Shown here in pieces: positions 15,483-22,959 of a DNA stretch of 31,487 bases. Source of the DNA: Bacteroidales bacterium. Its GTDB lineage: Bacteria; Bacteroidota; Bacteroidia; Bacteroidales; Bacteroidaceae. The stretch covers positions 1 to 31,487 of the forward strand of contig SFCY01000006.1 in assembly GCA_004558865.1 (NCBI GenBank), in the 5' to 3' direction. The position numbers were made by a program, and so were the translations under genes. The notes under the pieces are model-generated. The model was not told where the DNA came from. It saw only the letters and a list, made by a program, of their open reading frames with translations, and did no database searches. Each line of letters starts with the position of its first letter. Within the stretch, counting starts at the first letter, position 1.

Positions 15483-15592
15483 CTCCGCAACCAATGCCAC
15501 TGAAAAGTGTCGTCTGAAAACTGTCCGGCATTAAAACCGGAAAACGTCCGAAGTGTTGATTGTCAACGACTTCGGACGTTATAGTTGCGGAG
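15483..15592. repeat. Inverted copy of tRNA acceptor end next to integrase
   Basis: The + strand at 15483-15493 reads CTCCGCAACCA, identical to the last eight bases of the tRNA-fMet sequence plus CCA. The tRNA itself, on the minus strand, ends CTCCGCAA then CTA. The nine-base sequence CTCCGCAAC is therefore present in inverted orientation at 15483-15491 and 15584-15592. It may be an integrase-binding or attachment relic, or chance. Confidence 0.5.
15542..15580 (-). terminator. Long hairpin after tRNA-fMet
   Basis: On the minus strand the tRNA end is followed by a 12-pair perfect stem (15543-15554 with 15569-15580), extended inside by GTTGA/TCAAC with a three-base loop and one bulge, then TTTT. 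It should terminate the tRNA transcript. It lies on the phage side of the tRNA end. Confidence 0.7.
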
Positions 15593-15610
15593 GCAGGACT
15601 CGAACGTGCG
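15585..15610. other. Probable prophage attachment site (host-phage junction)
   Basis: Phage tyrosine integrases often use the 3' end of a tRNA gene, so that the phage copy restores the tRNA. The integrase starts 121 bases from this tRNA end and phage genes lie beyond it, while host-type genes lie on the other side. The exact core cannot be set without the other prophage end, which lies outside the window. Confidence 0.55.
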
Positions 15611-15657
15611 ACCTCCAGGTTATGAGCCTGGCGAGCTACCAACTGCTCCACTCCGCG
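15585..15657 (-). tRNA. tRNA-Met (CAT), initiator type
   Basis: The 73-base minus-strand sequence folds into a cloverleaf: acceptor CGCGGAG/CTCCGCA, D-arm GAGCAGTTGGTAGCTC, anticodon stem CCAGG/CCTGG with loop CTCATAA (anticodon CAT), and T-loop TTCGAGT. Position 1 is C opposite A72, the mispair typical of bacterial initiator tRNA. The anticodon stem has AGG/CCT where the three G-C pairs GGG/CCC are usual, so one of three is replaced. The T-stem has a C52-C62 mismatch. CCA is not encoded (CTA follows). The adjacent integrase suggests it serves as the attachment site. Confidence 0.85.
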
Positions 15658-15713
15658 ATGTGAAGGAATACTTTTGACCTCATTGCAGAAGCCCCGTTCC
15701 TTAATTGTGACTG

Positions 15714-15745
15714 CAAAGGTACATAGTTTTTTCCATACAACCAAA
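15714..15745 (-). promoter_or_regulatory. Promoter of tRNA-fMet
   Basis: On the minus strand TTTG (15742-15745), a 20-base spacer and TACCTTTG (15714-15721) form an exact consensus promoter, about 57 bases before the tRNA. The tRNA-Tyr promoter has the same -7 sequence and spacer. Confidence 0.85.
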
Positions 15746-16164
15746 TGTTTGCGCCACTTTTTTCATATTTCGACGAAAAAAAGGGTGTCTTGGGCTTGGG
15801 ACAACTCCTTTGATACATAATTCTGAAGCCAAAGGAGGTGGGAAACACGACGCCAAGGGCTTCACAAACTTCAATTTCGGGTTGCTGGCATTTGTTGGCC
15901 AAGTTGTAGACATTTGCTGACAGCCTTGCTGGCATTTGCCGACAACCGACGGGATTAAGAGTAGCAATTCCATCCAACAAGTAGCGGGGCCGCCATCGAC
16001 CACCCCCAAGAACGGACCAATAACCATGCCAGTGAAGAGCGGAGCGGCGGCAAACCAAAACGTCCCCCTCCCCCACCCGAGCTGGATCGCGCCGCGAAGG
16101 ATGCGACAATATGGCGATGAAGAGCAAGAAACAAACATAAATCGACATTTTCTATCGTATTGTC
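15746..16164. other. Long intergenic region without a credible gene
   Basis: This 419-base stretch separates tRNA-fMet from the tetR-type gene. I see no convincing coding sequence. It holds an eight-base inverted repeat CTCCTTTG/CAAAGGAG (15805-15812 and 15830-15837) and three 22-base tandem repeats (15882-15947). The right part is rich in C and G with no recognised element. Confidence 0.6.
15882..15947. repeat. Three tandem 22-bp repeats
   Basis: Units at 15882-15903, 15904-15925 and 15926-15947 share TTG at the start, CATTTG at positions 8-13 and a GCC, GAC or similar segment after it (TTGctggCATTTGccgaCa consensus). The 22-base period equals about two helical turns, so the units would face the same side of the DNA. 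Such arrays are often binding sites for a regulator. Confidence 0.75.
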
Positions 16165-16195
16165 TTTGTCATCTGAAATAAAAAGCTTAAATTTG
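16165..16195 (+). promoter_or_regulatory. Promoter of the tetR-fabG run, with overlapping inverted repeat
   Basis: TTTG at 16165-16168, a 19-base spacer and TAAATTTG at 16188-16195 match the consensus. TGCACA (16194-16199) and TGTGCA (16212-16217), 12 bases apart, overlap the expected start of transcription and could be an operator for the TetR-type protein encoded next, as such proteins often control themselves. The operator is inference. Confidence 0.75.
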
Positions 16196-16244
16196 CACAC
16201 ACAAACACCAATGTGCATTTTTTAATCTAAAGGCTGGGTAGTTT

Positions 16245-16832
16245 ATGTCAATATCAAAGACGAGACAGAAATTAGTGGACGTGGCGCGTCAGTTGTTTGC
16301 GAAAAACGGGCTGGCGGGCACCACTATGAACGACATCGCAGTTGCCTCAGGCAAAGGACGTCGAACCCTCTACACCTATTTTAATAGGAAGGAGGACGTT
16401 TACTATGCCGTGATAGAATCGGAACTGGAACGCCTCAGCGACAAATTGGACGAGGTGGCGGCCAAGAAGATACGTCCGCAGGACAAGATTATTGAGCTCA
16501 TCTACACACACCTGAGCATGATCCGCGAGACGGTGGTCCGGAACGGCAACCTGCGCGCCGAGTTCTTCCGCAACATCTGGACGGTGGAAAAGGTGCGCAA
16601 GAACTTCGACGAGGACGAGATAGAGATCCTCCGCAAGGTCTACGCCGAGGGAAAGGCCGACGGCGAGTTCGACATCGAGGACGTGGACCTCGTGGCCGAC
16701 ATCACCCACTATTGCATCAAAGGCCTTGAGGTGCCCTTCATCTACGGTCGCCTGGGCCACGGGCTGACCGAGGAGGCCAGCAAGCCCCTCGTGACGAAAG
16801 TGGTGTATGGCGCATTGGGAAAAAGACGCTAA
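16245..16832 (+). CDS. TetR/AcrR-family transcriptional regulator
   Basis: The 195-residue protein has the family layout: an N-terminal helix-turn-helix (about residues 26-46, TTMNDIAVASGKGRRTLYTYF) followed by a helical ligand-binding and dimer domain. TetR-type proteins usually repress neighbouring genes until they bind a small molecule. The length is normal. A promoter lies at 16165-16195. The gene is 60 bases upstream of fabG, same strand, so it may control fabG or a fatty-acid-related function. The ligand cannot be read from the sequence. Confidence 0.9.
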   Translation: MSISKTRQKLVDVARQLFAKNGLAGTTMNDIAVASGKGRRTLYTYFNRKEDVYYAVIESELERLSDKLDEVAAKKIRPQDKIIELIYTHLSMIRETVVRNGNLRAEFFRNIWTVEKVRKNFDEDEIEILRKVYAEGKADGEFDIEDVDLVADITHYCIKGLEVPFIYGRLGHGLTEEASKPLVTKVVYGALGKRR

Positions 16833-16892
16833 AATATACTAACAAGGATTTTTATTCGTTTACACAACAAGAACATTAAATATTTAGGATCA

Positions 16893-17645
16893 ATGAAATT
16901 ACTGGAAGGCAAGACCGCACTCATCACTGGCGCGGCACGCGGTATCGGCAAGGCCATCGCGTTGAAGTTCGCTTCTGAGGGAGCCAACATAGCATTTACA
17001 GATCTTTTCATCGACGAGGAACACGGCGGCCTCGCCACCGAGCGTGAAATCGCAGCCTTGGGCGTCAAGGCCAAAGGCTACGCCAGCAACGCCGCCGACT
17101 TTGCCCAGACCGAGGAGGTGGTGAAGAAGGTGCAGGAGGACTTCGGCTCCATCGACATCCTCGTCAACAACGCCGGCATCACCAAGGACGGCCTGATGCT
17201 GAAGATGACGGAGCAGCAGTGGGACGCCGTGATCGCCGTCAACCTGAAGAGCGCCTTCAACTTCATCCACGCCTGCACCCCCATCATGATGCACCAGCGC
17301 GGAGGCTCCATCATCAACATGTCGTCGGTGGTGGGCGTACATGGCAACGCCGGCCAATGCAACTACTCCGCCTCCAAGGCGGGCCTCATCGCCTTGGCCA
17401 AGAGCATCGGACAGGAGATTGGACGCCGCGGCGTGCGCGCCAACGCCATAGCCCCGGGCTTCATCGACACCGCCATGACCCAATCGCTGCCTGAGAACAT
17501 CCGCAAGGAATGGATCGACCGCATCCCGCTGCGCCGCGCAGGAAAGGTGGAGGACATCGCCAACGTGGCCCTGTTCCTCGCCTCCGACCTCTCAAGCTAC
17601 GTCTCCGGCCAGGTCATCCAGGTGGATGGCGGCATGAACATGTAA
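16893..17645 (+). CDS. fabG: 3-oxoacyl-ACP reductase (SDR family)
   Basis: A 250-residue short-chain dehydrogenase. The cofactor motif TGAARGIG is at residues 12-19, NNAG at 92-95, and the catalytic set is Asn117, Ser145, Tyr158 and Lys162 (YSASK). The C-terminal ASDLSSYVSGQVIQVDGGM is typical of FabG, which reduces 3-oxoacyl-ACP with NADPH in fatty-acid elongation. Some close SDRs act on other substrates, so the substrate is by family similarity. The gene follows the TetR-type gene and ends six bases before the GTG of the pseudouridine synthase gene. No separate promoter is obvious in the 60-base gap. Confidence 0.85.
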   Translation: MKLLEGKTALITGAARGIGKAIALKFASEGANIAFTDLFIDEEHGGLATEREIAALGVKAKGYASNAADFAQTEEVVKKVQEDFGSIDILVNNAGITKDGLMLKMTEQQWDAVIAVNLKSAFNFIHACTPIMMHQRGGSIINMSSVVGVHGNAGQCNYSASKAGLIALAKSIGQEIGRRGVRANAIAPGFIDTAMTQSLPENIRKEWIDRIPLRRAGKVEDIANVALFLASDLSSYVSGQVIQVDGGMNM

Positions 17646-17650
17646 GCCAC

Positions 17651-18337
17651 GTGAAGGTCATCTACGAGGACAACCACATCATCATCGTCTACAAAGAGGC
17701 TGGCGAAATCGTCCAGGGCGACAAGACGGGCGACGAGCCCCTCTCTGAGATGGTGAAGGAGTATGTCAAGGAGAAGTACCACAAGCCGGGGAACGTCTTT
17801 CTCGGCGTGGTGCATCGCCTTGATCGGCCTGTGGCCGGGCTGGTGGTGTTCGCACGCACGTCGAAGGCCCTGTCGCGGCTCAACGACATGTTCCGCAAGG
17901 GCGAAGTACACAAGACCTACTGGGCCATCACGCGCGAGGCTCCCCGGCAGCCCGAGGCCCTGCTCGAGCACTGGCTGGTGCGCAACGAGAAGCAGAACAA
18001 GAGCTACGCCTACGACCACGAGGTGGCGGGCAGCAAACTGGCACGCCTCTCCTACAAAGTCATCGCCCGGAGCCAGAACTACACGCTTCTGGAGGTGCGC
18101 CTGCTCACAGGCCGCCACCACCAGATACGCTGCCAGTTGGCCCACATCGGCTGTCCCATACGGGGCGACCTGAAATACGGGGCCCGGCGCAGCAACCCCG
18201 ACGGCAGCATATCCCTGCTGGCCCACCACATCGAGTTTGTACATCCAGTGTCAAGACAGACACTCTCATTCTCCTCGCCCCTGCCCGCTGATCCCCTTTG
18301 GCAGGCGATGGGCGACGCCGTAAGACAACAAATATGA
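17651..18337 (+). CDS. RluA-family pseudouridine synthase
   Basis: I choose the GTG at 17651, five bases after the fabG stop: it gives the typical start MKVIYEDNHIIIVYKEAGE, and no ATG precedes it in frame outside fabG. The 228-residue protein has VHRLDRPVAGLVVFA with the catalytic Asp58 and the GRHHQIRCQLAHIGCPI motif of the RluA family, which turns uridine into pseudouridine in rRNA or tRNA. The target site cannot be told from sequence; there is no S4 domain. The stop overlaps the ATG of tamB (ATGA). Confidence 0.9.
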   Translation: MKVIYEDNHIIIVYKEAGEIVQGDKTGDEPLSEMVKEYVKEKYHKPGNVFLGVVHRLDRPVAGLVVFARTSKALSRLNDMFRKGEVHKTYWAITREAPRQPEALLEHWLVRNEKQNKSYAYDHEVAGSKLARLSYKVIARSQNYTLLEVRLLTGRHHQIRCQLAHIGCPIRGDLKYGARRSNPDGSISLLAHHIEFVHPVSRQTLSFSSPLPADPLWQAMGDAVRQQI

Positions 18338-21300
18338 TGAAAGCCCTAAAATGGGTTCTTATAGCCATTTTAGCGCCAATATTGTTCTTTTTGATATTGG
18401 CCGTGCTGCTTTACCTCCCTCCCGTACAGAACTGGGCCGTAAAGCATGTGGCGGCCTACGCCTCCAAGCAAACGGGAATGGAGATTTCCGTGGGCCATGT
18501 CAATTTAGAGTTCCCTTTGGATTTGGGCTTGGATGAGGTGAAGGCCATCCAACAAAACGATTCCCTGCCCCAAGTGAAAGACACCGTTGCCGACGTGGGG
18601 CACTTGGTGGTCGACGTGCAGCTGCTGCCCCTGCTGAAGAAAAAAATACAGATCGACGAGTTTGACATCCGTCGACTGAAAGTCAACACCACCAACTTCA
18701 TTCCCTCGGCCCGTATCAAGGCCAACGTGGGGCGGCTGAGACTCCAAGCCCACGGCATCGACCTCGGCAGAGAGCATGTCAGCGTGGACAATGCCCTCCT
18801 GCAGGACGGCGACGTGGACATCGCCCTGAGCGACACCGTGCCTCCCGACACCACACCAAGCAAGAACTTCTGGAAGATAGACGTGGCTCAGATGAAGATC
18901 GACCGCACGCGCCTCGACCTGCATACGCCCGGCGACACCATGGAGGTGAGGGCCGGAATGGGCGACGTAGCCCTCAAGGGCGTCCACCTCGACCTCCACA
19001 AGAGCCTTTACAGTGCCAGCCACATCGACTGGAGGCAAGGAGCCGTCAACTACGACATGAACTTTAAGACCAAGCAAAAGGGGTTGGACTTCAACCACCT
19101 GGCCTTGGGCGAGCTGACGCTTGTGGCCGACTCGTTCAGCTACTGCGACTCGCGCCTCGACATCATCCTGCGCGAATGCTCGTTCAGGGAGAAAAGCGGC
19201 CTCAACGTGGCGTCGCTCACCGGCCCCTTCGGCCTCGACAGCACGCGGCTGTGGCTTCCCCAGCTCTATCTGCGCACGCCGGAGTCGCAACTCCGAGCGC
19301 AGGTTGGCATGGACATGAACGCCTTTGCCGACAACAACCCCGGCCAGCTCAACCTCACCGTGCATGGCTATGTGGGCAAGCGCGACCTGATGCTGTTCAT
19401 GGCCGGCGCGCCGGCCGCCATGCGCCGCCGTTGGCCCAACGCGCCGCTGCGCATCGACGGAGTGGTGAGGGGCAACATGCGGCGGGCCAACTTCGCCGGA
19501 CTCAACGTGGCACTCCCGTCGGCCTTCCGCTTCCACGCCAATGGCCATGTGGCCAATGTGCTGGATCCCAAGCGACTCGAAGCCAATATCGACTTGGACG
19601 CCACCACCTACAAGCTCGACTTCATCACGGCCCTGCTCCCACCCTCGCTCACTAACAGCGTGCGCATACCCGCGGGAATCGGCTTCAGGGGCAACATCAA
19701 CGTGAAAGGCTCGCTCTATGCCTCGCAATTCCGGCTCACAGAAGGGGGCGGCATGGTTGCCGGCAAAGCCCACTTCGACGCCGCCCGCATGGCCTACGAC
19801 GCCAACCTCGTGGCCCACAGGCTGCAACTGCAGCATTTCCTCCCCGGCAAGGGGCTGTCGCCCTTCAGTGGACACATCGTGGCCAAGGGCAGCGGCACCG
19901 ACCTCATGTCGCCCCGCACGAGGCTCGCCATGGACTTCAACGTTGATGACTTCAACTATTCAGGCTACAGCCTGGCCCACATCGCCGGCAAGGCCCACAT
20001 CGCCGGTGGACGGCTGCAGGCCAGAATCGACAGCCGCAACAAACTGCTCAAGGGTCTCATCGGCCTCGACGCGCTGACCAACAGCCGGCTGATGCGCGGC
20101 ACGCTGACCCTCGACCTCGACCACATCGACCTCTACCATCTCAAAATAGCAGACAAGCCGCTGACACTCGCCGGCTGCGGCCACATCGACTGGGCCACGG
20201 ACTTCAACCACTATTACAAGGTCAACGGCTCGTTGGGCGACATCATGTTCCGCGACAGCACACATGCCTACCGCCCCGACGACATGGTGTTCGACATCCT
20301 CTCGCGCAAGGACACCACCCACGCCGTGGTGGACTGCGGCGACTTCCACCTCAACCTCAACGGGCGCGGGGGCTACAAGAGGCTGATGGCCCAGGCCGGA
20401 AACCTCATCAAGGAGTTGCGCCGCCAATACGACGACCGCTACATCGATCAAGGTCGGCTGCGCGCCCGCCTGCCCCTGCTTGACATCTACTTGACCAGCG
20501 GCAACAACAACATGTTTGTGCGCGCCTTGAAGGCCTACGGCCTGGATTTGGGCAGCATCAACATGGACATGGCCTCGTCGCCCATCACAGGCCTCAACGG
20601 CAACCTCGAAATCAACAGGCTCTTGGTGGACTCCATGCAGCTCGACACCATCCGCCTGGCCATCCTGTCCGACTCGGCCGACATCCGCTACACAGCCCAG
20701 ATCCGAAACAATGCCGACAACCCGCAATACGTCTTCAACTCGCTCTTCGACGGTGCCATCCATCCCAAGGGATCCTACCTGCAAGGCCGCGTCTACGACC
20801 ACAACAACCGCTTGGGCGTGCGCCTGGGCCTCTCAGCGGCGATGGAGCGGAAGGGGCTGATGTTCCACTTCTATGGCGACGACCCAATATTGGGCTACAA
20901 GGAGTTCAAGGTGAACGACGACAACTACGTGTTCCTTGGCAACGACCGGCGCGTGTCGGCCAACGTGAGCCTGCAGGCTTCCGACGGGCAGGGCGTGCAG
21001 CTCTACACCAACGACGAGGACTCCACCGCCCTGCAGGACATCACGCTCAGCCTCCACAAGTTCGACTTGGAGAAGGTGTTGGCTGTGCTCCCCTACACGC
21101 CCAACGTGAAAGGTGTGATGGAGGGTGACTTCCACGCCGTGCAGACCGCCGACCAGCTCTCGGTGTCGAGCAGCGTCAACGTCAGCGACATGGTCTACGA
21201 GGGATGCCCGATGGGCAACATGGGGACGGAGTTTGTCTACACGCCATCCACAGAGGGCACCCACAAGGTCAACGGCTTCCTCTACCACGACGGCGACGAG

Positions 21301-22959
21301 GTGGGCTACCTCGAAGGCACCTACGACAACAAGGATGGCGGCACCCTCGACGCCACGCTCAAGGCCGAGCGGCTGCCGCTCCAGATCCTCAATGGCTTCA
21401 TCCCCGAGCAGCTCTTCGGCTTCCGCGGATGCACCGAGGGCAACCTCTCCATCAAGGGCAAGCTGTCCAGCCCCGACGTCAACGGCGAGCTGATCTTCGA
21501 CTCCTGCTATATCTTCAGCAAGCCCTACGGCGTGGAGATGCGCTTCGCCGACGACCCCGTGCGCATCATAGGCAGCCACCTGCTGTTCGAGAACTTCGAG
21601 TTGTTTGCCCACAACGACAGTCCGCTCGAAATCCTGGGCAGCCTCGACTTCTCCAACACCTCCAAGATGCGCCTCGACATGAAGATGCAGACCCGCAACT
21701 TCCTGCTCATCGACAGCAAGGAGAACGCCCGCTCTGAGACCTACGGCCAGACCTACGTCAACTTCTTCGGCATGATGAGCGGTCCCGTGGAGGCTCTCCG
21801 CATGAGGGGCAAGCTCGACGTGTTGGGTTCCAGCGACATGACCTACGTGCTGCGCGACTCTCCACTGTCGGCCGACAACGACATGGACGACCTCGTGACG
21901 TTCACCTCGTTCAGCGACACCGTGGCCGAATCCATCGTCAAGCCTCCCTTGACGGGCTTCGACATGGACCTCGGCATCAACATCGACGAGGGAGCCCACG
22001 TGGTGTGCGCCCTCGACGCCGAGCACACCAACTACATCGACATCGTGGGCGGAGGCGACCTGCGCATGCAGTACAACCCATCGGACAACCTCCAGCTGCG
22101 CGGCAAGTACACCATCAGCTCAGGCGAAATGAAATACTCGCTGCCTGTGATTCCCCTGAAGACGTTCACCATCCAGGACGGCAGCTACCTGCAGTTCCAG
22201 GGCGACCCCATGAATCCCGCCCTCCACATCACGGCCACAGAGCGCGTCAAGGCCTCGGTGTCAGCCAACGGCAACAGCTCTCAGATGGTCAACTTCGACT
22301 GCGGCGTGGTGCTCTCGAAGACCTTGGAGGACATGGGCGTGCAGTTCATCATCGACGCGCCCGAGGACATGACCATCAGCAACCAGCTCAACACCATGTC
22401 GGTGGAGGAGCGGGGCAAGATAGCCGTGACGATGCTCACCACGGGCATGTACCTCTCCGACGGCAACACCAGCCAGTTCTCGATGAACTCCGCCTTGAGC
22501 TCGTTCTTGCAGACACAAATCAACAACATCTCCGGCCGCGCCCTGCGCACGCTCGACCTAAGCTTTGGCGTTGACAACGCCACATCCAAGAGCGGGGCCA
22601 TCCAGACCGACTACTCGTTCAAGTTCTCCAAGCGCTTCTGGAACAACCGCCTCAACATCCAGGTGGGCGGAAAGGTGTCGACGGGATCCGACGTGGACAA
22701 CACGGACCAGACGTTCTTCAACAACGTGGTCTTCGACTACCGTCTCGACAAGAACAGCAGCAAGTATCTCAAACTCTTCTACAACCGCGACAGCTACGAC
22801 TGGCTCGAAGGCAACGTGGGCAAATATGGCGTGGGCTTCGTATGGAAGCGCCGCTTGCGCCACTTCAAGGACCTCTTCCGCTTCAAGGACAAAGAGGAGG
22901 TGATGCCCATGATGAGGGACAGTGCGAATACAGCCGACAAACCAACAGACAAGCAATGA
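18334..22959 (+). CDS. tamB: TamB-like translocation and assembly protein
   Basis: A 1541-residue protein with one N-terminal membrane helix (about residues 4-28) and a long periplasmic part rich in beta-strands, as in TamB/AsmA-like proteins. The C-terminal region contains the DUF490/TamB signature, for example NPALHITATERVKASV and LTTGMYLSDGN in the last third. TamB spans the periplasm as a beta-groove and, with an outer-membrane BamA-like partner, helps insert some outer-membrane proteins or move phospholipids. ATG 18334 overlaps the preceding stop; a second ATG follows at 18337. The next gene, tamL, starts in its stop codon, consistent with a joint product. Length is larger than the enteric TamB but normal for Bacteroidetes. 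Confidence 0.9.
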   Translation: MMKALKWVLIAILAPILFFLILAVLLYLPPVQNWAVKHVAAYASKQTGMEISVGHVNLEFPLDLGLDEVKAIQQNDSLPQVKDTVADVGHLVVDVQLLPLLKKKIQIDEFDIRRLKVNTTNFIPSARIKANVGRLRLQAHGIDLGREHVSVDNALLQDGDVDIALSDTVPPDTTPSKNFWKIDVAQMKIDRTRLDLHTPGDTMEVRAGMGDVALKGVHLDLHKSLYSASHIDWRQGAVNYDMNFKTKQKGLDFNHLALGELTLVADSFSYCDSRLDIILRECSFREKSGLNVASLTGPFGLDSTRLWLPQLYLRTPESQLRAQVGMDMNAFADNNPGQLNLTVHGYVGKRDLMLFMAGAPAAMRRRWPNAPLRIDGVVRGNMRRANFAGLNVALPSAFRFHANGHVANVLDPKRLEANIDLDATTYKLDFITALLPPSLTNSVRIPAGIGFRGNINVKGSLYASQFRLTEGGGMVAGKAHFDAARMAYDANLVAHRLQLQHFLPGKGLSPFSGHIVAKGSGTDLMSPRTRLAMDFNVDDFNYSGYSLAHIAGKAHIAGGRLQARIDSRNKLLKGLIGLDALTNSRLMRGTLTLDLDHIDLYHLKIADKPLTLAGCGHIDWATDFNHYYKVNGSLGDIMFRDSTHAYRPDDMVFDILSRKDTTHAVVDCGDFHLNLNGRGGYKRLMAQAGNLIKELRRQYDDRYIDQGRLRARLPLLDIYLTSGNNNMFVRALKAYGLDLGSINMDMASSPITGLNGNLEINRLLVDSMQLDTIRLAILSDSADIRYTAQIRNNADNPQYVFNSLFDGAIHPKGSYLQGRVYDHNNRLGVRLGLSAAMERKGLMFHFYGDDPILGYKEFKVNDDNYVFLGNDRRVSANVSLQASDGQGVQLYTNDEDSTALQDITLSLHKFDLEKVLAVLPYTPNVKGVMEGDFHAVQTADQLSVSSSVNVSDMVYEGCPMGNMGTEFVYTPSTEGTHKVNGFLYHDGDEVGYLEGTYDNKDGGTLDATLKAERLPLQILNGFIPEQLFGFRGCTEGNLSIKGKLSSPDVNGELIFDSCYIFSKPYGVEMRFADDPVRIIGSHLLFENFELFAHNDSPLEILGSLDFSNTSKMRLDMKMQTRNFLLIDSKENARSETYGQTYVNFFGMMSGPVEALRMRGKLDVLGSSDMTYVLRDSPLSADNDMDDLVTFTSFSDTVAESIVKPPLTGFDMDLGINIDEGAHVVCALDAEHTNYIDIVGGGDLRMQYNPSDNLQLRGKYTISSGEMKYSLPVIPLKTFTIQDGSYLQFQGDPMNPALHITATERVKASVSANGNSSQMVNFDCGVVLSKTLEDMGVQFIIDAPEDMTISNQLNTMSVEERGKIAVTMLTTGMYLSDGNTSQFSMNSALSSFLQTQINNISGRALRTLDLSFGVDNATSKSGAIQTDYSFKFSKRFWNNRLNIQVGGKVSTGSDVDNTDQTFFNNVVFDYRLDKNSSKYLKLFYNRDSYDWLEGNVGKYGVGFVWKRRLRHFKDLFRFKDKEEVMPMMRDSANTADKPTDKQ

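Noticed and set aside
15882..15947. CRISPR array at the 22-bp repeats
   Set aside because: The units are directly adjacent with no spacers, only three in number, and there are no cas genes.
15636..16148. A 170-codon minus-strand open frame across the tRNA-fMet promoter and the intergenic region
   Set aside because: It overlaps the tRNA gene and its promoter, has an odd composition and resembles no protein; the region is better read as non-coding.
18505..19875. Long minus-strand open frame (456 codons) inside tamB
   Set aside because: It is an antisense by-product of GC-rich codon use in tamB. Similar frames occur opposite tamL, the portal-like gene and fabG.
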